This document shows positions 1 through 5,728 of a DNA stretch of 7,170 nt, piece after piece. The notes beneath the pieces are model-generated. The model searched no databases, was not told the origin of the DNA, and worked only from the letters and a program-made list of their open reading frames with translations. The position numbers and the translations under genes were made by a program. Positions within the stretch are counted from its first letter, which is position 1. Each line of letters starts with the position of its first letter. The DNA is from Gammaproteobacteria bacterium (GTDB taxonomy: Bacteria > Pseudomonadota > Gammaproteobacteria > GRL18): contig JALTKC010000097.1 of the NCBI GenBank assembly GCA_027076245.1, positions 1 to 7,170 of the forward strand, given 5' to 3'.

Positions 1-10
1 TATGATTAGC

Positions 11-28
11 TAAACTTAGCTAAGTTTA
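11..28. repeat. 18-bp perfect palindrome followed by a T-tract
   Basis: The arms TAAACTTAG and CTAAGTTTA are exact reverse complements with no spacer. Read on the + strand, the RNA could fold as a 7-bp stem with a 4-base AGCT loop, followed shortly by six T (31-36), so it may be a weak terminator for a gene ending left of the window. An unspaced symmetric site could equally be a protein-binding site. The gene to the left is not visible, so the role is undecided. Confidence 0.45.
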
Positions 29-87
29 ATTTTTTAAAAGGAATTTTTCAAGTATGGATGAGAACATGCTTCTCTTTTAAACAAATT

Positions 88-125
88 AACAACAATTTGA
101 ACATTTGTTGTTTTATGTATATGCT
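88..125 (+). promoter_or_regulatory. Probable promoter and operator of the toxin-antitoxin operon
   Basis: A sigma70-like promoter can be read as TTGAAC (97-102), a 17-bp spacer and TATGCT (120-125), with four of six matches in each box. The -35 box lies inside an inverted repeat with 8-bp arms, AACAACAA (88-95) and TTGTTGTT (105-112), separated by 9 bp. A second short inverted pair, AAATT (83-87) and AATTT (94-98), overlaps it. Ribbon-helix-helix antitoxins typically bind such symmetric sites over their own promoter and repress it, with the toxin as co-repressor. The placement fits that model, but the operator role is inferred. Confidence 0.5.
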
Positions 126-153
126 CTTACTATCGGTAAAGGAGAAATGAACA

Positions 154-396
154 ATGAGATTATCCATTGAAATCACCCCGGAACAACATAAACGCCTAAA
201 AGCCGCGGCTGCTCTTAAGGGTGAAAGTATTAAAGATTATGTTTTAAAAAGGACCTTACCTGATCTGACAGAACAGGCATCATTACAGGAACTGGAACAC
301 TTTCTGGCGCCAAGAATTGCAGCAGGGAAAGAAGGCCAAATATCATCAAAAACAGTAGATAATATTTTTGATGATGTATTAAAAGAAAACGAGTAA
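154..396 (+). CDS. Type II antitoxin, ribbon-helix-helix (ParD-like)
   Basis: This 80-residue protein is the likely antitoxin of the pair and the DNA-binding autorepressor of the operon. Residues 2-7 (RLSIEI) suit the beta-ribbon of a ribbon-helix-helix fold. Residues 9-22 and about 25-34 (SIKDYVLKRT) suit its two helices. The remaining half, including residues 60-80 (GQISSKTVDNIF followed by an acidic end), resembles the flexible antitoxin tail that wraps the toxin. The ATG start is preceded by AAAGGAG (138-144) at 9-bp spacing, a strong ribosome-binding site. The toxin gene follows after 17 bp. Base use is visibly richer in A+T than in the neighbouring murJ, which suggests acquisition. The fold is read from the pattern alone, so the exact antitoxin family is uncertain. 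No gene symbol is assigned. Confidence 0.8.
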   Translation: MRLSIEITPEQHKRLKAAAALKGESIKDYVLKRTLPDLTEQASLQELEHFLAPRIAAGKEGQISSKTVDNIFDDVLKENE

Positions 397-413
397 AAGA
401 AGACACAAAAAAA

Positions 414-725
414 ATGGAATTAAGCTATAAGCTTTCTCTTGATGCAGAACAGGATTTGCAGGAAATTGCCCGTTACACCCTTAACAATTGGGGAAAAAAC
501 CTTTTTTACCAATATCGGGACGGACTTAAAAAGCGTTTTATTGAAATTGGTAAGCATCAGGTAATCAAGAAATCTTTTTCAAAACGCTTTCCTGAGTTAT
601 ACGTAACAAAATACCGTTACCACTTTATATTTTATCTGTTTGAAAAAAACACCGAGCCATTAATTATCGGAGTTATTCACGAACAGCGTGATATTGTTCA
701 AAGATTATCTGAAAGACTTAACTAA
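414..725 (+). CDS. Type II toxin, ParE/RelE fold (ParE-like)
   Basis: This 103-residue protein has the usual length and layout of the ParE branch of the RelE/ParE superfamily. Its N-terminus (SLDAEQDLQEIARYTLNNWG, residues 8-27) matches the typical strand followed by a helix with D-L-x-E-I and W-G. The C-terminal sheet is recognisable in KYRYHFIFYLF (66-76) and IIGVIHEQRDI (84-94), where family members carry a similar R-Y-H-x-x-F-Y and a V-x-H-x-R-x-D. ParE proteins act in the cytoplasm on DNA gyrase, while RelE relatives cleave mRNA on the ribosome. The sequence favours ParE but does not prove the target. No strong Shine-Dalgarno sequence precedes the ATG, so translation may depend on coupling to the antitoxin gene 17 bp upstream, which would keep toxin below antitoxin. 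The reading frame is intact. Its stop lies 9 bp from the murJ stop on the opposite strand. Confidence 0.85.
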   Translation: MELSYKLSLDAEQDLQEIARYTLNNWGKNLFYQYRDGLKKRFIEIGKHQVIKKSFSKRFPELYVTKYRYHFIFYLFEKNTEPLIIGVIHEQRDIVQRLSERLN

Positions 726-734
726 GATATATTT

Positions 735-2291
735 TTAACGTGCGGGAAGAAAAGTTCGTTTACGGACGCCGAGAATAAACAGGCTGACAAAATACACGAC
801 CATCGCTATTGCGATAGTCATAAGCAATTGCATAATGCGTTCACTTAATGACCAGTTTAACCACTGCTGCAGATCGGAATGCAGAATCCATAATACCCCC
901 AGCATGGCGGCATTGGCAAAAAATACCTGTAAAGCCACTTTACCCCAGCCCGGCTGCGGCTGATAGGCTCCATGTTTGCGCAGCCAGCGGTATAGCATAA
1001 AGGCATTGCTGAAAGCTGAAACAGAGGTCGCAATGGCTAGTCCGGCATGGGCACCGGGATAATCCAGCATAAACCACGGAACCACGATAAGGACATTAAA
1101 GACCATATTAATAACCAGAGCCTTAACACCTATTTTTACCGGCGTAGTGGTATCCTGGCGGGAATAAAACCCTGGCAGCAGTACCTTAACCAGAATAAAA
1201 CCCAGCAGACCAAAACTATAGGCCATTAAGCTCATGGCAGACATTTCAATATCATGCTGCTGAAATTTATCACTGCCAAACAGTGTGGCAATCATGGGAG
1301 CCGCCAGCATAAACAGGCCGACAGCAGAGGGAACCCCAAGATAGATCACCCAGCGGATAGCCTTGTCCAGAGTGGCCGAAAATTCCTCATGGGATTCATT
1401 AACATGCTGTTTGGATAAACTGGGTAAAATCACAGTGGCCAGTGCCACCCCCAGGATCCCCAGGGGAAACTCCATTAAACGATCCGAATAGTACAGCCAG
1501 GAAATACTGCCGGTGACCAGCATGGAGGCAATGACTGTATCAAGCAGTAAATTGATCTGGGCGATAGAGGCACCAAAGATAGCGGGCAACATCAGCTTAA
1601 GTATTTTTTTAACGCCAGGATGCTTTGGGTTCCAGCGCGGACGAGATAAAAAGCCCATGCGGTAAATAAAGGGCAGCTGGAATAATAACTGGATCAGCCC
1701 GGCAATAAAGACCCCGATAGCCAGCCCCAGGACCGGTTGTTCCATCAAGGGAGCTATCCAGTAAGTCGCTGAAATTAACACAATATTTAATAGTACCGGG
1801 GTAAAGGCCGGTACGGCAAATTTACCATAGGTATTGATAATGCCCCCGGCAAAAGCCACTAGGGAAATAAACAGAATATAAGGGAAGGTAATGCGCAGCA
1901 GACTGACCGTTAAATCATACTGACTCTGGTTGTGCTGCTCACTGAGATAGCCCGGGGCAAAAATCATAATCACAACGGGCGCCAGAATAACGCCGGCCAG
2001 GGTAATTAAAAACAGCCAGCCGCCCAGGGTACCGGCCACATGCTGAATTAAATCTTTTACCGCGGCTTTATCTCTGGTTTCTTTATATTCACCCAGGGTC
2101 GGTACAAAGGCCTGATTAAAGGCCCCTTCTGCAAACAGGCGGCGCATAAAATTGGGGATTTTAAAGGCAATCAGAAAGGCATCCATCCCGGCTGTAGCGG
2201 CAAACTCTCGGGCAAAGACCACATCCCGGACAAAGCCCAGGATACGGGACAGCAGGGTCATTATGCCGACAATCAGGGTGGATTTAAACAA
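735..2291 (-). CDS. murJ: Lipid II flippase MurJ (MviN)
   Basis: MurJ is an inner-membrane protein of the MOP exporter superfamily that moves lipid II from the cytoplasmic to the periplasmic face for peptidoglycan synthesis. The 518 residues match the family length (511 in E. coli) and are strongly hydrophobic throughout, consistent with about 14 membrane helices. The N-terminus reads SRILGFVRD, MDAFLIAFKIPN and RRLFAEGAF. It places Arg16, Arg22, Asp37 and Arg50 where E. coli has the functionally important Arg18, Arg24, Asp39 and Arg52. YYSDRLMEFP (267-276) and PGFYSRQDTTTPVKI further on are also hallmark segments. The start codon is TTG. An in-frame stop (TAA) lies six codons upstream, and the alternative Met11 would remove part of helix 1. 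AGGA (2303-2306) sits 11 bases before the TTG, a longish spacing. It lies downstream of rpsT behind a terminator. The usual next gene of this neighbourhood, ribF, is not seen. Confidence 0.97.
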   Translation of the reverse strand: MFKSTLIVGIMTLLSRILGFVRDVVFAREFAATAGMDAFLIAFKIPNFMRRLFAEGAFNQAFVPTLGEYKETRDKAAVKDLIQHVAGTLGGWLFLITLAGVILAPVVIMIFAPGYLSEQHNQSQYDLTVSLLRITFPYILFISLVAFAGGIINTYGKFAVPAFTPVLLNIVLISATYWIAPLMEQPVLGLAIGVFIAGLIQLLFQLPFIYRMGFLSRPRWNPKHPGVKKILKLMLPAIFGASIAQINLLLDTVIASMLVTGSISWLYYSDRLMEFPLGILGVALATVILPSLSKQHVNESHEEFSATLDKAIRWVIYLGVPSAVGLFMLAAPMIATLFGSDKFQQHDIEMSAMSLMAYSFGLLGFILVKVLLPGFYSRQDTTTPVKIGVKALVINMVFNVLIVVPWFMLDYPGAHAGLAIATSVSAFSNAFMLYRWLRKHGAYQPQPGWGKVALQVFFANAAMLGVLWILHSDLQQWLNWSLSERIMQLLMTIAIAMVVYFVSLFILGVRKRTFLPAR

Positions 2292-2326
2292 TTGGGGGTT
2301 AGTCCTTTATTATTTTTTGCAGGCAT

Positions 2327-2368
2327 AAAAAAGCCGGGTTCCTATATTATATAAGAACCCGGCTTTTT
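2327..2368 (-). terminator. Intrinsic terminator after rpsT
   Basis: The arms GCCGGGTTC (2333-2341) and GAACCCGGC (2355-2363) form a perfect 9-bp G+C-rich stem. A-tract 2327-2332 and T-tract 2364-2368 flank it, so it would work in either direction. On the - strand it ends the rpsT transcript about 100 bases after the stop codon. The A+T-rich loop can pair further internally, and on the - strand it contains the hexamer TATAAT (2351 to 2346), a possible -10 box for murJ. Confidence 0.88.
2346..2351 (-). promoter_or_regulatory. Possible -10 box of murJ inside the terminator loop
   Basis: On the - strand the loop of the rpsT terminator reads a perfect TATAAT. A start site about 7 bases further on would give murJ a leader of roughly 50 bases. 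No good -35 box lies at 16-18 bp, and there is no TG extension. The alternative is that murJ is expressed by read-through from rpsT. This is a weak prediction. Confidence 0.2.
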
Positions 2369-2426
2369 AGCTATACCAGCATTTAGCCTTTAAGACCTGT
2401 TTTTAAACAAGCTTGAAGCGTCAGTT

Positions 2427-2480
2427 TATTAGCCCAGGGTTTTCTATTAGCTAAGGGCTTTCTATTAGCTAAGGGCTTTA
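2427..2480 (-). repeat. Three 18-bp tandem repeats spanning the rpsT stop codon
   Basis: On the + strand the units start at 2427, 2445 and 2463, each beginning TATTAGC. The second and third differ only at the last base, and the first differs from the second at three positions. Exact periodicity runs from 2441 to 2479. Read on the - strand, each unit carries the rpsT ending Lys-Ala-Leu-Ser with TAA and a further in-frame stop. The degenerate copy would read Lys-Thr-Leu-Gly. The unit is six codons long, so all copies are in the same frame as rpsT. Confidence 0.9.
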
Positions 2481-2728
2481 ATTCTGGCATTGAGACGGCT
2501 CTTATGGCGGGCCGCCTTGTTTTTATGGATAAGACCTTTACTGGCCAGACCATCAATCATGGGAACGGCTTCTTTATAAGCACTGATTGCAGATTCTTTG
2601 TCACCGGCTTCAATAGCATAAACTGTTTTTTTAATCGCAGTACGAAATGCAGAGCGTTGTGCAACATTTCTGGTACGACGTTTAACTGCCTGACGTGCGC
2701 GTTTTTTAGATTGTAGTGAATTGGCCAA
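2465..2728 (-). CDS. rpsT: Small ribosomal subunit protein bS20
   Basis: S20 binds 16S rRNA early in 30S assembly, near the foot of the subunit. The 87 residues equal the E. coli length. The product is very basic and carries the family pattern: MANSLQSKKRARQAVKRRTRN at the start, FRTAIKKTVYAIEAGD in the middle and KGLIHKNKAARHKSRLN near the end. The start codon is TTG (2728 to 2726), preceded by AGGAG (plus-strand CTCCT, 2737-2741) at 8-bp spacing. The E. coli gene also starts with UUG, which is linked there to translational autoregulation by S20. A sigma70 promoter lies about 80 bases upstream and a terminator about 100 bases downstream, so it can be expressed as a single-gene unit. The last codons and the stop lie inside an 18-bp tandem repeat. 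Confidence 0.98.
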   Translation of the reverse strand: MANSLQSKKRARQAVKRRTRNVAQRSAFRTAIKKTVYAIEAGDKESAISAYKEAVPMIDGLASKGLIHKNKAARHKSRLNARIKALS

Positions 2729-2811
2729 TGTCTTAACTCCTGAAACTTCTTATCTTATACGGTATTAGTGTCTTGTCTAAATTTATCTTAATGGGCTAAA
2801 GAAAGCGGGGT

Positions 2812-2840
2812 ATTATCAGATAATTTTCAGATAAGATCAA
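2812..2840 (-). promoter_or_regulatory. rpsT promoter, sigma70, with G+C-rich discriminator
   Basis: On the - strand TTGATC (2840 to 2835) is followed by exactly 17 bp and GATAAT (2817 to 2812), with four and five of six matches. The bases just after the -10 box are ACCCCGC. Such a G+C-rich discriminator is typical of stable-RNA and ribosomal-protein promoters inhibited by ppGpp and DksA. The predicted start near 2805 leaves a leader of about 77 bases. Confidence 0.75.
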
Positions 2841-2890
2841 GCCTATATTAAAATTAACTGATTAATTTAAGTTTAAAGGGTTTTCTGCCT

Positions 2891-2975
2891 CCTGGGAGCG
2901 CGGGCATCTTGCCCGCGTCAATATACTGAATTACCCATTATCTTATAACGCGGGCAAGATGCCCGCGCTCCCAGG
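2891..2975. repeat. Inverted pair of REP-like palindromes (BIME-like element)
   Basis: The outer arms 2891-2918 and 2948-2975 are perfect 28-bp reverse complements, separated by 29 A+T-rich bases. Each arm contains its own hairpin, CGCGGGCA and TGCCCGCG around a 3-base loop, preceded by GGAG when read inward from either end. A short tetranucleotide beside a G+C-rich palindrome is the layout of REP elements mobilised by RAYT transposases, and two in opposite orientation make a BIME. The element starts 18 bases beyond the proB stop and is much richer in G+C than its surroundings. It has no T-tract in the proB direction, so it is not a standard terminator, though it could protect the 3' end of the proB mRNA. 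No transposase gene is in the window. Confidence 0.8.
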
Positions 2976-2993
2976 GTTTAGAATATTTAAGCC

Positions 2994-4136
2994 TTATGTA
3001 ATAACCAGATTATCCCGATGAATCAGTTCAGGTTCATCAACATAGCCCAGTATATCGGCAATTTCTGAACTGGCGTGCCCCTTGATTCGGTCTGCTTCAT
3101 CACTGCTGTAATTAATCAGTCCGCGGGCAACCTCTTTGCCCTGTTCATCCACACAGACCACCATATCCCCCCTTGCAAACTGCCCCACTACCTCTTTAAC
3201 ACCGACTGACAGCAGACTGGAGCCTTTAGAGCGCAACACTTTGGCTGCACCACTGTCCAGCACCAGTTCACCTTTCATCAGCAGGTGTCCGGCCAGCCAT
3301 TGTTTGCGTGCCAGCAAGGGGGTCTTTTTAGCATACAATAGCGTACCTATGGATTCGCCCTGATAAAGACGGTTCAGTACCCGCTTTTCCCGTCCGGAGG
3401 CAATAATGGTGGCTGTTCCAGAACGGGCGGCCAGGCGGGCAGCCCTGAGTTTGGTGGCCATACCGCCACGTCCCAACTCTCCTTTGGAATCCCCGGCCAT
3501 GGCATCCAGCTTAGGATCCAGTGCATCTACTTCGGTTAACAGTTTAGCCTGTGGATTTTTCCGGGGATCACAGTCAAACATGCCCTGCTGATCCGTTAAA
3601 ATCACCAGCAAATCCGCATCAATCAGATTGGCCACCAGCGCCGCCAGGGTATCATTATCCCCGAAGCGGATTTCATCGGTAACCACGGTATCATTTTCAT
3701 TGACAATGGGGACGATATTTAAGGTGATCAGTTTTAATAATACAGAACGGGCATTCAGATAACGTGTTCGGTTAGATAGATCATCATGGGTCAACAAAAT
3801 CTGTGCAGTATGCAGCTGGTGTTTCTGAAACTGAGATTCATAAGCATGCACCAGCCCCATCTGCCCGACAGCCGCCGCTGCCTGCAGTTTATAAACGGAG
3901 TCCGGACGGGTTTTCCAGCCCATGCGCTTCATGCCTTCTGCCACTGCACCGGATGAAACCAGTAAAATTTCCAGATTCTGACCGGACTCCATTTGCATCA
4001 GGCTCGCCATCTGTTCCACCCATCCGGCAATGGCCTGATAATCCAGGCCATTGCCTTCGTTGGTTAACAGGGCACTGCCTATTTTGACTACCCAGCGACG
4101 GGTATTTTGCAGATGTTTTCTCTGATTGATTTTCAT
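2994..4136 (-). CDS. proB: Glutamate 5-kinase with C-terminal PUA domain
   Basis: ProB phosphorylates L-glutamate with ATP to gamma-glutamyl phosphate, the first and normally feedback-inhibited step of proline synthesis in the cytoplasm. The 380 residues are slightly longer than the 367 of E. coli. The amino-acid-kinase domain shows VVKIGSALLT (16-25), LVSSGAVAEG (59-68), IVNENDTV (144-151), FGDNDTLAAL (158-167), TDQQGMFDCDPR (181-192) and GRGGMATKLRAA (222-233). From about residue 285 a PUA domain follows, with GSSLLSVGV, FARGD and DEADRIKGH. The extra length is at the N-terminus, before VVKIG. The ATG overlaps the obgE stop in ATGA, so translation is probably coupled to obgE. proA, the next gene of the pathway, is not in the window. 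Confidence 0.97.
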   Translation of the reverse strand: MKINQRKHLQNTRRWVVKIGSALLTNEGNGLDYQAIAGWVEQMASLMQMESGQNLEILLVSSGAVAEGMKRMGWKTRPDSVYKLQAAAAVGQMGLVHAYESQFQKHQLHTAQILLTHDDLSNRTRYLNARSVLLKLITLNIVPIVNENDTVVTDEIRFGDNDTLAALVANLIDADLLVILTDQQGMFDCDPRKNPQAKLLTEVDALDPKLDAMAGDSKGELGRGGMATKLRAARLAARSGTATIIASGREKRVLNRLYQGESIGTLLYAKKTPLLARKQWLAGHLLMKGELVLDSGAAKVLRSKGSSLLSVGVKEVVGQFARGDMVVCVDEQGKEVARGLINYSSDEADRIKGHASSEIADILGYVDEPELIHRDNLVIT

Positions 4137-5245
4137 TTAATAATTTTACCAGTGACGGCATCATAAGTGCCACTGGTTATTTCTTCGTAATTGTCTTCCA
4201 GGCTTTCTTCTGAATCTTCAACATGGCCCTGTAAACCCTGTTGCGCTTCCAGATGATCCATAATAGCAAAACACAGTTCCCGGGTGCCTGATTTGTTCAT
4301 GGCTGAAATTTTAAATACCGGCCCCTGCCAGTTCAGTTCATCAATAATAGCCTGACATTTTTCTTCCCGCTCTTCTTCTGCTAACAGGTCAACCTTATTG
4401 ATCACCAGCCAGCGTTCCTTATTGATCAATTCGTCACTGAATTTTTCCAGCTCATTTTCAATGGCGCGGAAGGTTTCTACCGGACTGCTGCCGTCATAAG
4501 GCTCAATATCAATAAAGTGCAGTAATAAACCGGTACGGGCGACATGTTTTAAAAAGCGTATGCCCAGACCGGCGCCTTCGGCTGCCCCTTCAATGACACC
4601 GGGAATATCCGCCACAACAAAGCTGCGGTGCGGCACAATACTGACCACACCAAGGTTCGGTATCAGGGTGGTAAAAGGATAATTAGCGACTTTAGGTTTA
4701 GCCTGAGAGACTGCACGAATAAAAGTGGATTTACCAGCATTGGGCATCCCCAGCAGACCGACATCCGCCAGTACTTTTAATTCCAGTAATAATTCCCGAC
4801 GTTCAGCCGGAGTCCCAAGGGTACTTTGACGCGGTGCACGGTTCACACTGCTTTTAAAACGGGTATTACCCAGGCCATGAAAACCGCCCCGGGCTACCAT
4901 AAGAACCTGTCCGGCTTCAGTCAGATCGCCGAGTACTTCCCCGGTTTCAATATCTTTAACACTGGTGCCCACCGGTACATTAATATACAGATCATCCCCG
5001 CCGCGCCCGGTTTTTTCCTTACCCTGCCCGGCCTGACCATTCTGCGCCTTGTAAAAACGGGTCATTCGAAAGTCCGCCAGGGTATTAAGACCGTCAGTGG
5101 CCCGTAAATAAACAGAACCACCGTCACCGCCGTCACCGCCGTCAGGGCCACCAAAGGGAATATACTTCTCACGGCGAAAGCTGACAATACCTCTGCCGCC
5201 CTGACCTGATTCAACTTTAATAGTCGCTTCATCAACAAATTTCAT
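4133..5245 (-). CDS. obgE: Ribosome-assembly GTPase Obg (CgtA)
   Basis: Obg is an essential GTPase that binds the 50S subunit late in assembly and links it to growth state and ppGpp. Residues 1-158 form the glycine-rich Obg domain (for example FGGPDGGDGGDGGSV, 31-45). The GTPase domain follows, with G1 GMPNAGKS (166-173), G2 FTT (191-193), G3 DIPG (213-216), G4 NKVD (283-286) and G5 SA (314-315). The C-terminal tail from about 340 is strongly acidic, as in gammaproteobacterial Obg. The start MKFVDEATIKVESG is typical. Its ribosome-binding site is modest, AAGG (plus-strand CCTT, 5257-5260), 11 bases before the ATG. It follows rpmA as in most bacteria, but behind two terminators, so it needs read-through or its own promoter. 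It overlaps proB by four bases. Confidence 0.98.
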   Translation of the reverse strand: MKFVDEATIKVESGQGGRGIVSFRREKYIPFGGPDGGDGGDGGSVYLRATDGLNTLADFRMTRFYKAQNGQAGQGKEKTGRGGDDLYINVPVGTSVKDIETGEVLGDLTEAGQVLMVARGGFHGLGNTRFKSSVNRAPRQSTLGTPAERRELLLELKVLADVGLLGMPNAGKSTFIRAVSQAKPKVANYPFTTLIPNLGVVSIVPHRSFVVADIPGVIEGAAEGAGLGIRFLKHVARTGLLLHFIDIEPYDGSSPVETFRAIENELEKFSDELINKERWLVINKVDLLAEEEREEKCQAIIDELNWQGPVFKISAMNKSGTRELCFAIMDHLEAQQGLQGHVEDSEESLEDNYEEITSGTYDAVTGKIIK

Positions 5246-5285
5246 TTTTTACTTTACCTTCGACCATTTTTTTAGCGAGAAGAAT

Positions 5286-5314
5286 ATTTTATAAAACGAA
5301 AAAGGCTCTGCCAG
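5286..5314 (-). promoter_or_regulatory. Possible obgE promoter overlapping the terminator
   Basis: On the - strand CTGGCA (5314 to 5309), a 17-bp spacer and TAAAAT (5291 to 5286) match sigma70 boxes at four and five of six positions. The -35 box lies in the terminator hairpin, and a start near 5279 would give a leader of about 35 bases. The surroundings are A+T-rich, so -10-like hexamers arise easily by chance. Confidence 0.3.
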
Positions 5315-5333
5315 AATCTGGTAGAGCCTTTTT
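5299..5333 (-). terminator. Strong intrinsic terminator, second after rpmA
   Basis: GGCTCTGCCAG (5304-5314) and CTGGTAGAGCC (5318-5328) form an 11-bp stem with one G-T pair and a 3-base loop. Five A and five T flank it, so it can act in both directions. On the - strand it ends the rplU-rpmA transcript before obgE. Confidence 0.9.
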
Positions 5334-5337
5334 CTTT

Positions 5338-5359
5338 AAAAAGCCGTTAATGGCCTTTT
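5338..5359 (-). terminator. Weaker intrinsic terminator, first after rpmA
   Basis: On the - strand AAAAGGCC, a six-base loop and GGCTTTTT form an 8-bp stem with one G-U pair, the 3' arm itself being the T-run. It lies about 46 bases after the rpmA stop, just before the stronger hairpin. The two look like a tandem terminator. Confidence 0.5.
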
Positions 5360-5404
5360 AAGTTTTGTAAACGTACACAGGAACAAGTCTGTTTTAAACA
5401 GCGC

Positions 5405-5662
5405 TTACTCAGCTATTACGCTAACATATTTGCGGTTTTTAGGGCCTTTGGTTTCAAAAAGTACCCGACCGTCAGCCTTGGCAAATAAAGTATCATCTTT
5501 ACCAATACCAACATTTAAACCTGGATGAACCTTGGTTCCACGCTGACGGATAATAATATTTCCACCAACAACCATTTCACCACCAAATTTTTTGACACCC
5601 AGACGCTTCGATACTGAATCGCGCCCGTTTCTGGTACTACCACCTGCTTTCTTGTGAGCCAT
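5405..5662 (-). CDS. rpmA: Large ribosomal subunit protein bL27
   Basis: L27 sits in the 50S subunit, and its N-terminal tail reaches toward the peptidyl-transferase centre. The 85 residues match the usual length. The start MAHKKAGGSTRNGRDS and the core FGGEMVVGGNIIIRQRGTK are diagnostic. The protein begins directly at the AHKK tail and has no N-terminal extension of the kind that is cleaved by Prp in Firmicutes. AGGA (plus-strand TCCT, 5672-5675) precedes the ATG at 9 bases. It lies 66 bp after rplU, has no obvious promoter of its own, and is followed by tandem terminators, so rplU-rpmA forms one transcript. Confidence 0.98.
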   Translation of the reverse strand: MAHKKAGGSTRNGRDSVSKRLGVKKFGGEMVVGGNIIIRQRGTKVHPGLNVGIGKDDTLFAKADGRVLFETKGPKNRKYVSVIAE

Positions 5663-5728
5663 TTTTCGTTATCCTGTCTTTAAAAACTTAACTGAAATCG
5701 AGATAAAAATAATAGATTAGATCCGCTT

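Noticed and set aside
5..13. ATTAGCTAA shared between the left-edge palindrome and the rpsT tandem repeat
   Set aside because: Nine A+T-rich bases in common are readily explained by chance, and the flanks differ.
60..78. GAGAA/TTCTC hairpin followed by TTTT as a terminator
   Set aside because: A 5-bp stem with a 5-base loop and a short T-run is too weak to call.
54..80. Eight-codon open frame (MDENMLLF) with an AAAAGGAA upstream, before the toxin-antitoxin pair
   Set aside because: It lies upstream of the predicted promoter, the spacing to the ribosome-binding sequence is long, and nothing supports a leader-peptide role.
2743..2775. Second possible rpsT promoter (TAGACA with TAAGAT at 16 bp, - strand)
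   Set aside because: The start site would fall at the ribosome-binding site, leaving no usable leader.
3136..4173. Several open frames of 61-94 codons overlapping proB on both strands
   Set aside because: They are shadows of the clearly identified proB frame, with low-complexity or Cys/Pro/Ser-rich translations and no family resemblance.
4826..5107. 93-codon open frame on the + strand opposite obgE
   Set aside because: It is antisense to the conserved Obg domain, with no ribosome-binding site and no recognisable protein pattern.
5104..5160. Short GCC-rich tandem pattern in the obgE coding region
   Set aside because: It encodes the normal Gly-Gly-Asp-Gly-Gly stretch of the Obg domain and is not a separate repeat element.
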